A stretch of 64,000 nt of DNA from SIG78 sp045587205 (GCA_045587205.1 JAZNBV010000025.1:3421-67420), one strand, 5' to 3'; counted from the stretch's first letter, positions 41,411-50,563 are shown. Numbers and translations: made by a program. Notes: generated by a model from the sequence alone, not told the origin.

Positions 41411-43501
41411 TTATGCCATATCGTCCAGCACTGCTTCGGGCAGGGCGGCGATGGATTTGACTTTGGCATTTCTGCCGTCGGGCAGTGTCACGCTGTCACC
41501 GGTCTGACGGTGACGCAGAACTTCGCCGAGTTTGGTTTTGTACGAAAGATAATTCTTTTCCGGATCACCGTCCCACGCGCCGAGGAAGTAATACACTTCA
41601 TCCGCTGCACCGGCGATCTCCAATGTAACCGTTACCCCCAGATCAACAAATTCCGACGGCTGGATAGTGGAGAAATCCAGTGCATTGACCCGCGCCAGAT
41701 CGCGTTCGAGTTCGTTGCGGCGGCGGGTAAGGAAGTTGCGGCGTTCTTTGGCGGCATCGAATTCAGCATTTTCGCGGAAGTCACCGTGGGCGCGGGCTGT
41801 TTTGAGCGCTTCGCGGTTTTCCGGCTGATGAATGTTGATGATATCGTGCAGTTCCTGCACCAGCTTGCGGTGCGAAGCAAGCGAGGTGTAGATAGCTTCT
41901 TCCACTGCGGGGGCGGGTTCCTGACCGGCACCGCCGGCATTGAGCAGTTTGCTGCCGGCACCGGCTTCGAGGTGTTCGCGGATGGCTTTGCTGTAATTGG
42001 AAAGTTTGACCAGCAGACTCTGGCGTTCACCGGTGGTGAAGGTCGATGCCCCGGCAAGCGCGGAAACCAGCGCAGGCACATCATTGCCGGCAGTTTTGAC
42101 AATGTATTCCTGGAAATCTTTTTTATCCAGCAGCAGCGAGTGCAGTTCGCGCTGGGCGGCACCCCATTCCTTGGGCAGACGGCTGTAGTTGAGAGCCACC
42201 ACCACATTTTCCAGGCGGATGAGTTCTTCCAGCGAGGGGTGCTTTTTGCGGTTTTTCCAGCTCCAGAGCAGTAAATCTGCGGTCATCAGCGGCGGATTGG
42301 CGAAAACCAGATCCAGGAGTTCCGCATCCAGCAGTTCAGCGCAGACATTGATGCTCTTGAGCGGCAGACGCACTGCCAGATAGGTCAGGTATTCGTCATC
42401 AAACACTACGGTGGTGACCTGGGCGAGTTTGCCGGAAATCTTTACTGCCAGAGTTCCCCACACTTCCAATATTTCCAATTTGGCAGTGGTCGGATCTTCG
42501 GGCCAGAAAGGCGCTTTGCCTTTCAGCGGAGCCAGCACCGTTTCCCAACTGCTTTTCTGTACGCGGTCGGCAATCTTGGCAATGATTGAGCAGAGCAGTT
42601 TGGCTTCGCGCATTGCAACATCGGTTTTCAGATTTGTGAAGAATGCGGCAAACGATGCAGCCATTGCTTCGTCGATTTCATTGCATCCGGCTTTAAGTTC
42701 ATCATCCAGCAGCAGATCCATTTCTTTAAGGCTGCGGGCGGTCGCCGCGCAGCGCTTGGCAGGTGCCGCGACAGGTTTGGGAGCGCTTTCGCTGGAGAAC
42801 CATTTTTCAAAAGCTTCGGTATTGAGTGTATGCGGCACCAGCAACCGTTCTGCCATTGCCTTGATCATACCTTCGCTCAAATGCACCACGCTCTGTTCGG
42901 TGACAATGGCGCGGAAATCATTCCCGGAAAGCTGCAGCAGCTTTGCCGGAGCTGTGAGTTTGTTGGTGGCAACGGAGTTTTTGAAGAAGTAACCGCGGGT
43001 GAGCATCTTGTCCAGACTGATACCCATTGCGCCGCCTTCGTTGAAATTGACCGCTACTGTGGCGTTGAGTGCATCAACATTGGTTACCATACCCCAGCGG
43101 GCGGAGTCAAAAACATAGGTCATTACACCGGACTTGATTGCCATAAGCCGTTCGATACGGCGCATAACTTCGTTGGGATGCACCGCGCTGTCGCGCAGCC
43201 CGACGGCACGCAGCACGCCGGCTTTGCAGAGATAAGGCGGCAGAACAGCTTTGATCGCCGCCGCCAGAACCTGACGGAAAACCGCGCTGTCGGGAATCCG
43301 GAGTTTGGCAGCTTCCAGACAGAATTGAGCCTGTTCGAGTTCGGGTTCTTCGGGGAAATTTTCCCAGAGCAGCTGGAACTGATCTGCTAATTCGCTCAAA
43401 TCGTGGTTGTTGTTGTGTTCGCGGAGCGCTTTCAAAGCGGCATTGAGGTTGAAGAGACTGCAGTCTTCTGCAGCACGCATCAATAATTCATCGGTAGTCA
43501 T
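41411..43501 (-). CDS. greA: GreA/GreB-family transcript cleavage factor with very long N-terminal region
   Basis: The start is set at ATG 43501: the promoter puts transcription start near 43535, so the longest frame (from 43570) lies in the -35 box and cannot be used; ATG 43522 is an alternative. The 696-residue protein ends in a Gre module: LHDIINIHQPENREALKTARAHGDFRENAEFDAAKERRN, with the coiled-coil tip Asp/Glu that reach the RNA polymerase active site, then an FKBP-like domain (SYKTKLGEVLRHRQTGDSV). The first ~530 residues are mostly helical, probably a scaffold or polymerase-contact region. Long GreA proteins of about 700 residues are known from Chlamydia and other PVC bacteria, in contrast to the usual 158. 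Confidence 0.85.
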   Translation of the reverse strand: MTTDELLMRAAEDCSLFNLNAALKALREHNNNHDLSELADQFQLLWENFPEEPELEQAQFCLEAAKLRIPDSAVFRQVLAAAIKAVLPPYLCKAGVLRAVGLRDSAVHPNEVMRRIERLMAIKSGVMTYVFDSARWGMVTNVDALNATVAVNFNEGGAMGISLDKMLTRGYFFKNSVATNKLTAPAKLLQLSGNDFRAIVTEQSVVHLSEGMIKAMAERLLVPHTLNTEAFEKWFSSESAPKPVAAPAKRCAATARSLKEMDLLLDDELKAGCNEIDEAMAASFAAFFTNLKTDVAMREAKLLCSIIAKIADRVQKSSWETVLAPLKGKAPFWPEDPTTAKLEILEVWGTLAVKISGKLAQVTTVVFDDEYLTYLAVRLPLKSINVCAELLDAELLDLVFANPPLMTADLLLWSWKNRKKHPSLEELIRLENVVVALNYSRLPKEWGAAQRELHSLLLDKKDFQEYIVKTAGNDVPALVSALAGASTFTTGERQSLLVKLSNYSKAIREHLEAGAGSKLLNAGGAGQEPAPAVEEAIYTSLASHRKLVQELHDIINIHQPENREALKTARAHGDFRENAEFDAAKERRNFLTRRRNELERDLARVNALDFSTIQPSEFVDLGVTVTLEIAGAADEVYYFLGAWDGDPEKNYLSYKTKLGEVLRHRQTGDSVTLPDGRNAKVKSIAALPEAVLDDMA

Positions 43502-43541
43502 AAGTGCACACTCGCTTTTCATAAAATTTACAATTTTAATT

Positions 43542-43570
43542 AATATATCGCCAAAATGTTCTCTGTGCAA
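43542..43570 (-). promoter_or_regulatory. Predicted promoter of the greA-fusion gene
   Basis: TTGCAC (rc of 43565-43570) and TATATT (rc of 43542-43547) are 17 bases apart. Confidence 0.75.
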
Positions 43571-43673
43571 TACCGCACAGCAATTTTTTTGCCAAAAAAG
43601 GTGTTAAATAAGTGGAAATCCGTGCCGGAACGGGGTATAGTATTCCTGTGATTGTTCCGGAGCGGGGAGTTCC

Positions 43674-44882
43674 GTGCCGGTTTTTATGAAAGAAGGACCC
43701 TTTTTTATGCAGGAAAATAACCTTGCCGGCCGCCAGAAAAGAGTGTGGTTTTATATGCCGACCCTTGACGGCTACATATTCCGGGAATTTATGATCAAAT
43801 TTTCCATTTTGCTGCTGGTTTCCACAATATTGTTTCTTTTAAGCGATGTGCTGGACGACCTTTCAGACTTTATGGATAACGATGCGTCGTGGGAACTTTA
43901 TGTGCCATATTTTCTTTTGAAGATCCCCGGCAATATCCGCTTTATTCTGCCCATAGCCACTTTGCTGGGGTGTATGTGGACAATGGCGACTTTCGGTAAA
44001 AATATGGAAGTAACGGCAATGCGTGCGTCCGGCGTGTCGCTTTTCCGGTGCGGTTATTCAATATTGATAGTCGGTTTGATCACCACTTTTGTCAATATCT
44101 GGTTCAACGAGGGGTTGGTGCCTTACACGGAACGGCAGGCCGGCAACCTGATGGCGATCGGTTCCGGAGATATAAAGAAAATGACCATTGAGGATCAGAA
44201 ACTTACCTACCGCAGTCCGGATAAACGCCGTACCTGGCTCTTTCAGCTGCCGGAAGAGTCCGATGGTGCGCTGGGCGTGGCGGCAAAAGACGGCAAACAG
44301 TATGATGTATCAGTGAAGTTCTACCGCAATGACGGCACGCTGGAAAAAGACCTTACTGCCAAAAACGCCATTTATAAGGATTCTGTTGGGTGGATATTTG
44401 AGGATCTTTCTGTATCCGAATACAGTTCGGACGGATTGTTTGCCAAGCCGGCAAAGAAGATGCCGCGTTTTGTGCTTTCAAACAAAGAGGCAACTGAAAC
44501 TCCGGTGGATATACAGTATTCGATCAAACCTGTGGAAGATCTGCCCAGCTGGGTGATTTTTGACCTGGTGGTGCGTACCAAAGATATGTCGCAGCGCAGC
44601 CGCAATGTTTACTGGACTGTCTTCTTTTACCGGCTGGCGTTCCCGTGGTCGTGCTTTCTGGCGTGTTTTCTGGGGATCCCGCTGGCTACCAAAAGCGAGC
44701 GTACCGGTATATTGTCTTCGATCGTGACCGCAGTCGGGATCATTGTTGCCTACATTGTTGCCGCCGAAATTTTTCTGGTGCTCGGTAAGCAGGGGTATGT
44801 CAACCCGGTGATTGCCGGTCTGACCCCCACGGTGGCGTTCATTGCCTACGGTATTGACCGTGTGGTGCGCAATCAGGCATAA
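43674..44882 (+). CDS. LptF/LptG-family permease
   Basis: This 402-residue inner-membrane protein belongs to the LptF/LptG family, the membrane subunits of the LPS export ABC transporter. It begins at GTG 43674 behind GGGGAG; a later ATG at 43686 lacks a well-spaced site. Features are LDGYIFREFMIKFSILLLVSTI at the first span, two more spans up to about residue 155, a periplasmic beta-jellyroll (about 165-300; LTYRSPDKRRTWLFQL), and three C-terminal spans with GIPLATKSERTG. A Gram-negative envelope with LPS-like lipid is implied. Only one family member is in this window, its partner must be elsewhere. Confidence 0.88.
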   Translation: MPVFMKEGPFFMQENNLAGRQKRVWFYMPTLDGYIFREFMIKFSILLLVSTILFLLSDVLDDLSDFMDNDASWELYVPYFLLKIPGNIRFILPIATLLGCMWTMATFGKNMEVTAMRASGVSLFRCGYSILIVGLITTFVNIWFNEGLVPYTERQAGNLMAIGSGDIKKMTIEDQKLTYRSPDKRRTWLFQLPEESDGALGVAAKDGKQYDVSVKFYRNDGTLEKDLTAKNAIYKDSVGWIFEDLSVSEYSSDGLFAKPAKKMPRFVLSNKEATETPVDIQYSIKPVEDLPSWVIFDLVVRTKDMSQRSRNVYWTVFFYRLAFPWSCFLACFLGIPLATKSERTGILSSIVTAVGIIVAYIVAAEIFLVLGKQGYVNPVIAGLTPTVAFIAYGIDRVVRNQA

Positions 44883-44888
44883 AAGATT

Positions 44889-46493
44889 ATGTTTTTGAAA
44901 CTGGAAAATTTCCGTGTCAACGCTTTGCGTATGCCTTTTGTCAGCGATTGTGTGGACGAAAATCTGCACGGTGTGATCGCCGAATCTCTGCATATACCGC
45001 CTGAATTGCTGAATCAAACTTACCGCATCTGGGCAAAAAGTATCGATTCCCGGCGCGGTGATCCGGAGTTGATCTACACGCTGGGAATCGAAGTGGATGA
45101 TGCCGTTGCCGGAAGTGTTTCCCGCGCGGGAGCGGTTTTGAGCGAAAACGAATACCTTTCCGGCGGGCTGGCTCCCACGGTTGAATTTACCGACTGCAGC
45201 AGAAAACTTATGCATCCGGTGGTGGTCGGAACCGGTCCCGCCGGCTTGCTTGTTGCGTTGGCGCTGGCGGAATCCGGCTGCAAACCGCTTATCCTTGACC
45301 GGGGTTTTGATATAGATAAGCGCGTGAAGGATTGCGAAGATTTTTTTGCCGGCCGGGTTCTGAACAGCGAAAGCAATCTGCTGTTCGGTTCCGGCGGTGC
45401 CGGAACCTTTTCTGACGGCAAACTTTATACCCGTGTTCACGATCCGCGGGCGGATTTTGTGCTGCAAACTCTGATCGATGCCGGTGCTCCAGAGGATACA
45501 GCATACCTCAAGCGTCCGCATCTGGGCAGTGACCTTTTGCTGGATATAGTAAAAAATATGCAGAAACGCATTGCTGCAAAGGGCGGTACCTTCCGTTACG
45601 GCGCGGCGGTAAGCAGCATAATTGTGGAAAATAATGTGTGTAAAGGTGTGATCCTTGCTGATGGTGAAAAGATTTTTGCCCCCAAAGTTATTTTTGCCCA
45701 CGGGTTGGGCGGACGGGATCTTACGCAAATGCTGACTGGTTTTCTGCACTGGGAATTCAAAGGTTTTCAGTTGGGGTGCCGGGTGGAGCATTTGCAGGAG
45801 TTTGTCGATTTCCGGCAATACAGATTTTCGCCGCGGCCGTCGGCACTGCCGGCAGCAGAGTATAATATGGTTGCCAAATCGCCGCAGAAAATCGCCGGCG
45901 AGGGAGTAACGACTTTCTGTATGTGTCCGGGCGGCGAGATCGTCCCTGCTACCGGCTGGGCAAATCAGTTGTGCAGTAACGGTATGAGTTTACGCGCGCG
46001 TTCGGGCAAATTCGCCAATTCAGCAATAATCACCACTGTTCCCGGAGATTCATTTTCCAGTGCAGCTGAAGCGTATGGATTTTTGAATTCGCTTGAAAAA
46101 CGCTGTTTTGCCGCGGGCGGCGGTGATTACACTTTCCCGGCACAGAGCATAAAATCCTTTATGCGCGGCAAAGCAGAACTGCTTAATAAAGAAAGTTCCG
46201 CCCGGCTGGGGCTGAAAGCGGCACCAGTTAATGAGCTGCTGGGCAGAAAGATAGCCGACCGTTTTACAATGGCTTTCAAACACTTTGATAAACTTATGCG
46301 TGGTTTTGCCGACGGCAACTGCGTAGGGATCGAAAGCTGTGTATCCAGTCCGGTACGGCTGACCCGCAATCCGGAAACGCTGGAAAGTTCCTGCAAAAAC
46401 CTTTATGTTGCCGGCGAAGGTGCCGGGTATGCCGGAGGAATCGTTTCCGCCGCCATTGACGGACTTAAAATTGCTGAAAAAGTTATGCAGTGA
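44889..46493 (+). CDS. FAD-dependent dehydrogenase-like protein
   Basis: This 534-residue protein belongs to a widespread group of uncharacterised FAD-dependent dehydrogenases. After a 105-residue N-terminal domain (KLENFRVNALRMPF; SIDSRRGDPELIYTLGIEV) the FAD-binding GTGPAGLL starts at residue 114, followed by ILDRG, an FGSGGAGTFSDGKLYTRV motif and near the C terminus YVAGEGAGYAGGIVSAAIDGL, the second FAD contact. The reaction is unknown. It starts 7 bases after the LptF/G gene and ends at the terminator at 46548-46593. Confidence 0.85.
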   Translation: MFLKLENFRVNALRMPFVSDCVDENLHGVIAESLHIPPELLNQTYRIWAKSIDSRRGDPELIYTLGIEVDDAVAGSVSRAGAVLSENEYLSGGLAPTVEFTDCSRKLMHPVVVGTGPAGLLVALALAESGCKPLILDRGFDIDKRVKDCEDFFAGRVLNSESNLLFGSGGAGTFSDGKLYTRVHDPRADFVLQTLIDAGAPEDTAYLKRPHLGSDLLLDIVKNMQKRIAAKGGTFRYGAAVSSIIVENNVCKGVILADGEKIFAPKVIFAHGLGGRDLTQMLTGFLHWEFKGFQLGCRVEHLQEFVDFRQYRFSPRPSALPAAEYNMVAKSPQKIAGEGVTTFCMCPGGEIVPATGWANQLCSNGMSLRARSGKFANSAIITTVPGDSFSSAAEAYGFLNSLEKRCFAAGGGDYTFPAQSIKSFMRGKAELLNKESSARLGLKAAPVNELLGRKIADRFTMAFKHFDKLMRGFADGNCVGIESCVSSPVRLTRNPETLESSCKNLYVAGEGAGYAGGIVSAAIDGLKIAEKVMQ

Positions 46494-46547
46494 AAAATTG
46501 TTGAGGCAGAAATAGTGTTACGCAAGCAATAGAGGCAAAATGCAGGC

Positions 46548-46593
46548 AAAAAAATCCAGTAAGCAGAACTGCGGTTCTGTTCAGCGGATTTTT
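46548..46593. terminator. Bidirectional terminator between convergent genes
   Basis: A run of A's and AATCC/GGATT arms plus CAGAAC/GTTCTG around a TGCG loop, with a T run at the end in both directions, ends both the FAD-protein gene and the glycerol-1-phosphate dehydrogenase transcript. Confidence 0.65.
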
Positions 46594-46748
46594 GTGCAGG
46601 TAATGGAATAAGGCTTGTTGAGTTTTGCACATTTTTTGAAGTATTTTTAATGCAGCGACGGGTCATTGATTTCCAAAATATTGAATCGCACTCGGCAACA
46701 GCCGGTATCCGGACCGGTAAAGGCGACTTTGATTTGAGATTCAAACAT
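46581..46748 (-). pseudogene. Small open frame with an in-frame stop (possible decayed or very short gene)
   Basis: Behind AGGGA with normal spacing, an ATG at 46748 opens a 33-residue frame starting MFESQIKVAFTGPDTGCC, ending at TAA 46647-46649. If that stop is ignored the same frame stays protein-like for 22 more codons (KYFKKCAKLNKPYSITCTKI) up to a TGA at 46581. It lies 17 bases after the dehydrogenase stop. It may be a tiny protein or the remains of a 56-codon gene; chance cannot be excluded for a frame this short. Confidence 0.3.
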
Positions 46749-46765
46749 AAATCAAATCCCTGTTT

Positions 46766-48052
46766 TTACAGCTTTATATCCTGAATGGTGTTTATTGCTG
46801 CATCCAGAAGTCCGGTTTCGTAAAGCATATCCAGCACCGTGTAGCGTTTGCGGATAAGCTGGGCAGTTTTTATACCGTGGATGTATTGCGCGTAAGAAAG
46901 TCCGATCTGCGAAAAATGGGTCGGCGCATCGGCATTTTTAAGCATTTTCCGCAATTCAGATGACGGCAGTAATTGCTTTGCCAGGCGCTTCTGCAGATTG
47001 CCCCACGCAGCGAAAATGTGTTCGCGACGGTTCTGCAATTCAGCGCCGGACAGCGATTTTCCCATAGCCAGAGTGCTTACATTGCTGCCGTAGCAATCAA
47101 GTTTGAGCAAATCGGCGATCTCTTTTTGGCGTGCATCTTCATCCAGCGGTGCGGCGGCGAGTTTGCGCGCCTGTTCCACGGTGGTGTTGATGACAAATTC
47201 CTGCAGTTGGGATACGGCAAGCAAGCCGATGCCGACTTTGAAGCCGTGCGATATCTCCTGACCGTTGCAAGAGAGTTTTTCCATTTCCCAAACGTGGCTG
47301 CAGAGGTGTTCGGCACCGGATGCCGGTCGCGAATCGTGATACATCTGCATAGAGTAGCCGGTGGCAGCAAGGCCGAGGAAGATTTTTTCCATATTGCCGG
47401 GATCGGCAAGATTGTCGCGCAGATCATCCTGCACCAGACTCCATATTGCCGGAGCGATCTTTTCAATACCCAGTTCATCGGCAATGATCCAATCGGCACC
47501 GCCGGTGACTTTGCTCATTAAATCAGCGTAGCCGGAAGCCAGCATCTCCAGTGGAGCAGTCTGCATAACAGCTGTATCGGCTATCAAAGCATAAGGTGCA
47601 GGGCAGGGAACCGTTTTTTTGAGCTGATCCACGCTCATAGCTCCGCCGTTGGAAGTATAGCCATCCACACTGCAGGCTGTTGCTACACAGCAATAGCGCT
47701 TTTTGCAGATATCCGCAGCACATTTGACAAGGTCATTTATCACTCCGGAACCGACTGCCACAGGTACGCAGTCAACGGGCAGCTGCTGCGCCAGAGATTG
47801 AGAAAGCGAGTAGTCCGGGTGCGGTCGGGGATCTGCCGGCAGCACGATCGGTTCATAAGTCTGTAAGCCGTTTTCATTGCAGAGCTGGAATACTTTTTCC
47901 CCTGCGGCTTTATAAGTGTTGCCGTCGGCAATGATCTGTACACAGCAGCCGGGGAACGCCTTTTTTATAACTTCCGGAACTGCGGCGAGCGCTCCGTTAT
48001 CCAGTACAAAATATCCGGTTTCAATATTTTCAGGCAGAGTGATGTAACGCAT
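46766..48052 (-). CDS. sn-Glycerol-1-phosphate dehydrogenase (AraM/EgsA-like)
   Basis: This 428-residue protein belongs to the iron-containing/glycerol dehydrogenase superfamily and fits the bacterial glycerol-1-phosphate dehydrogenases. The nucleotide site GSGVINDLVK lies at residues 101-110, then VATACSVDGYTSNGGAMS, metal ligands in the GYADLMSKVTGGADW and SGAEHLCSHVWEM blocks, and EISHGFKVGIG. The enzyme reduces dihydroxyacetone phosphate to G1P, the archaeal-type stereoisomer, using NAD(P)H and a metal ion (nickel in B. subtilis AraM). It starts 18 bases after the NagD-like phosphatase gene ends, the same neighbourhood as B. subtilis araL-araM. Confidence 0.82.
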   Translation of the reverse strand: MRYITLPENIETGYFVLDNGALAAVPEVIKKAFPGCCVQIIADGNTYKAAGEKVFQLCNENGLQTYEPIVLPADPRPHPDYSLSQSLAQQLPVDCVPVAVGSGVINDLVKCAADICKKRYCCVATACSVDGYTSNGGAMSVDQLKKTVPCPAPYALIADTAVMQTAPLEMLASGYADLMSKVTGGADWIIADELGIEKIAPAIWSLVQDDLRDNLADPGNMEKIFLGLAATGYSMQMYHDSRPASGAEHLCSHVWEMEKLSCNGQEISHGFKVGIGLLAVSQLQEFVINTTVEQARKLAAAPLDEDARQKEIADLLKLDCYGSNVSTLAMGKSLSGAELQNRREHIFAAWGNLQKRLAKQLLPSSELRKMLKNADAPTHFSQIGLSYAQYIHGIKTAQLIRKRYTVLDMLYETGLLDAAINTIQDIKL

Positions 48053-48070
48053 AAACCAATGATCCTTTTT

Positions 48071-48877
48071 TTACTGATCGAGGGCTTTTTCCCAGATCGC
48101 CTGCAGTTCGCCCAGATTGTCGCAGCTGAAATCGGGTGTCACATCGGCGTAACTGGCAAGGTCGGCACCTTCTCCGGTGATACGGCAGGTGAGAGTTCCG
48201 GCGTTGACGCCGCTGGCTATATCAGTGGCGAGCCGGTCGCCGATCATTATGGTTTCAGATGGCCGCAAAGCCAGGCGCGCCGCCGCACGGGTCAGAAATC
48301 CGCCGTGGGGCTTGCCAAGCTGGATGAGTTTGCGGTTGCTTGCCAGTTCCACGCAGCGCGTGATCGCACCCGAATCTACCAGCACCGTCGGCTGATCGGT
48401 GGGGCAGAAGTAATCCGGGTGGCTGGAAAATGCCGGAATATTGCATTGGGCGAACCACGCCGCTTTGCAGAGCCGGTCGTAGGTGAGAGTCTTATCAAAC
48501 GATACGATCACCGCATCCGGGGCGTCATCGACGATCTCAAAGCCGTAACTCTGCAGTTCCTGATGCATTGCCGGTACTCCCAGCACAAAAAGTTTTTTTA
48601 CTGCGGGGTACTCATCGTGCAGTACATCGGCAAGAAAGTCTGTTGAGGTATAAAACTCCTCTACGCAGCTTTCCAGACCGAATTTGGCAAGATGCTTTAC
48701 ATATTCTTCTTTGCTGCGGGTGGTGTTGTTGGTGCAATAGTTCCATTTGATATGGTGTTTTTTCAGAAAGTTTAGAAAAGGCAGCGTGGACGGATAAAGT
48801 TTGCTGCCGTGATAGATCGTTCCGTCCATATCCAGAAAAACCGCCTTTACTGCGGCGAGAACCGGTGATTTTTTCAT
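48071..48877 (-). CDS. HAD subfamily IIA phosphatase (NagD/AraL-like)
   Basis: This 268-residue protein has HAD motif I FLDMDGT (Asp16, Asp18), a TNNTTRSKEEYVKHLAKFG block with the motif II Thr, the C2 cap with VIVSFDKTLTYDRL, LGKPHGGF with motif III Lys, and motif IV MIGDRLATDIASG. NagD-type enzymes remove phosphate from small sugar or nucleotide phosphates. Its neighbour makes glycerol-1-phosphate, so sugar- or glycerol-phosphate turnover is a fair guess. The promoter is at 48918-48946. Confidence 0.9.
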   Translation of the reverse strand: MKKSPVLAAVKAVFLDMDGTIYHGSKLYPSTLPFLNFLKKHHIKWNYCTNNTTRSKEEYVKHLAKFGLESCVEEFYTSTDFLADVLHDEYPAVKKLFVLGVPAMHQELQSYGFEIVDDAPDAVIVSFDKTLTYDRLCKAAWFAQCNIPAFSSHPDYFCPTDQPTVLVDSGAITRCVELASNRKLIQLGKPHGGFLTRAAARLALRPSETIMIGDRLATDIASGVNAGTLTCRITGEGADLASYADVTPDFSCDNLGELQAIWEKALDQ

Positions 48878-48917
48878 AGCCTGATAACCTTGATTGAGTT
48901 ATAAATATAACACTCAT

Positions 48918-48946
48918 ACAATACATCCTGTTAAACTGTTTGGCAA
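48918..48946 (-). promoter_or_regulatory. Predicted promoter of the NagD-like/G1P dehydrogenase operon
   Basis: TTGCCA (rc of 48941-48946) and TATTGT (rc of 48918-48923) are 17 bases apart. Confidence 0.6.
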
Positions 48947-49007
48947 GTTTTACATTGATAAAATCCCCGCCTGACGGTAAAGTGTGATAAAAAAGCATTT
49001 TTTTAGT

Positions 49008-49036
49008 TTGCGAAATGCGGAAAACGGTGCTATATT
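49008..49036 (+). promoter_or_regulatory. Predicted promoter of tig
   Basis: TTGCGA at 49008-49013 and TATATT at 49031-49036 are 17 bases apart. Confidence 0.75.
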
Positions 49037-49133
49037 AATTAATTCAGATTGCATACACCCTGTGTGTGAACTGGTTGAAAAAGGAAATACCTGAATTTTA
49101 TCATTAATAAACTTTTGGAAAGCGAGATTAAAA

Positions 49134-50450
49134 ATGGCCAAGCAGACTCTTTCTCAGGCTCTCGAACTTGCAGTGCGCGAAGATGGCGCATTGGGCCGCT
49201 TTTGCGACTTCACCGTAACCGTTGACCGGGTGAAGGCCGAAACCAGCATTGCCGCACAGGCTTTTGCCAACTATGTGGCAGTCCCCGGTTTCCGCCGCGG
49301 CAAGGCTCCGGAAGCAATGATCGTCAAACGTTTTGAAAATGACCTCAAGGACGAACTTAAGCGCCGCTTTATGTCGGCGGCTTTTGAACGCCTTTCTGAC
49401 GGCGAAAAGCTGGAAGTGGTCTATTGCCGGATGCCGGAAGAAGCTGTTATCGAACTGGGCAAAGAATACAAATTTACTCTGCAGATCGACCTGGCTCCGC
49501 AGATTGCCGACTTTGAATACAAAGGTCTGGAAGTTGATGTCCCGGCTGCTGAAGTTGATGAAAAAGAACTCAACGACCGCGTCGAACAGTATCGCAAGAT
49601 GTATGCTGAATTTGCCGAAATCACTGAGCCGGCTGCCAAAGAAGATATGCTCAAAGTCGATTATACTTCCGACTTTGAAGTTGCTGAAGATGCCTCTGCC
49701 GGTCTGAAGCGTCAGGTCAAGGCCGAAGGTACCTTCCTGTGGCTGGCTGAACCCGAATACATCCCCGGCTGCGTTGCAGCTCTGACCGGTGCCGAAGCCG
49801 GTAAGGAATATACCTTTGACAGTGTCTATCCTGCCGATTACCGCGAAGCCGCTCTGGCCGGCAAAACTGTCAAGTACACCGTCAAGGTGGTCAATGTCCA
49901 GCGCCGCAAAGAACTTACCGATGAAGAGTTGGCTGCCAAACTGCGTATGGACTCCATCGATAAGCTGCGCGATATGCTCAAGGGCGGTCTGCAGGCGGAA
50001 GCCGAAGGCAAGCGCCGCGAAGCCGTTCGTACTGCTGTTTACGAAAAGATTTCCGCTGCGGTAGGCGAATTTGAACTGCCCGCCGGTCTGCTGGAAGCCG
50101 AAACTGCCGATGCTCTGCAGCGCAAGGCCCAGGAAACTGTCAAGAGCGAAGAAGATGCTGAAGAATTCAAGAAGAATCTGGAAGCCAACCGCGCCGAAGC
50201 CAAGGTCGAAGCCAGTGCCAAGCTGCGCCGCGAACTGGTTTTCCGCAAGATCGCCAAGCTGGAAAATATCACTGTGAGCGCTGCCGAAGTCGATCGTGAA
50301 ATCGAAATGATGAGCCGCTACTATCGCAAAAAGCCCGCTGAACTGCGTGCTATGATGGAAAAGAACGGCGCGATCGAAGCTCTGCAGAGCGAAATTCTCA
50401 ACAACAAAGTGTGGAACTTTGTTGCTGATGCGGTCAAAGCTGACAAGTAA
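49134..50450 (+). CDS. tig: Trigger factor chaperone
   Basis: Trigger factor binds nascent chains at the ribosome exit tunnel. This 438-residue protein has the ribosome-docking loop GFRRGKAP at residues 52-59, a reduced FKBP-type middle domain (about 150-250; VKAEGTFLWLAEPEYIPGC), and a long helical arm domain to the end. Length is normal. The codons are strongly biased to the highly-expressed set, in line with its role. It is monocistronic, with its own promoter and a good terminator. Confidence 0.92.
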   Translation: MAKQTLSQALELAVREDGALGRFCDFTVTVDRVKAETSIAAQAFANYVAVPGFRRGKAPEAMIVKRFENDLKDELKRRFMSAAFERLSDGEKLEVVYCRMPEEAVIELGKEYKFTLQIDLAPQIADFEYKGLEVDVPAAEVDEKELNDRVEQYRKMYAEFAEITEPAAKEDMLKVDYTSDFEVAEDASAGLKRQVKAEGTFLWLAEPEYIPGCVAALTGAEAGKEYTFDSVYPADYREAALAGKTVKYTVKVVNVQRRKELTDEELAAKLRMDSIDKLRDMLKGGLQAEAEGKRREAVRTAVYEKISAAVGEFELPAGLLEAETADALQRKAQETVKSEEDAEEFKKNLEANRAEAKVEASAKLRRELVFRKIAKLENITVSAAEVDREIEMMSRYYRKKPAELRAMMEKNGAIEALQSEILNNKVWNFVADAVKADK

Positions 50451-50482
50451 TTGACGGCAGCCGATCGCTGTATAGGCTATAT

Positions 50483-50519
50483 ACCGGCGTTTCTCCTTAA
50501 AGGTGGAACGCCGGTTTTT
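50483..50519 (+). terminator. Intrinsic terminator after tig
   Basis: ACCGGCGTT at 50483-50491 and AACGCCGGT at 50507-50515 form a perfect 9-base-pair stem, followed by T residues. Confidence 0.9.
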
Positions 50520-50563
50520 ATGCTGTAAAAAGCATTTATTTTATAGAAACAATATATATATTC

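Noticed and set aside
44478..45818. 446-codon antisense frame over the LptF/G and FAD-protein genes
   Set aside because: Both overlapping plus-strand genes have clear family motifs; the antisense product is His/Gln/Arg-rich and of shadow type.
46403..46744. 113-codon minus-strand frame at the end of the FAD-protein gene
   Set aside because: It overlaps both the FAD gene and a terminator; a different frame there (46581-46748) looks more protein-like.
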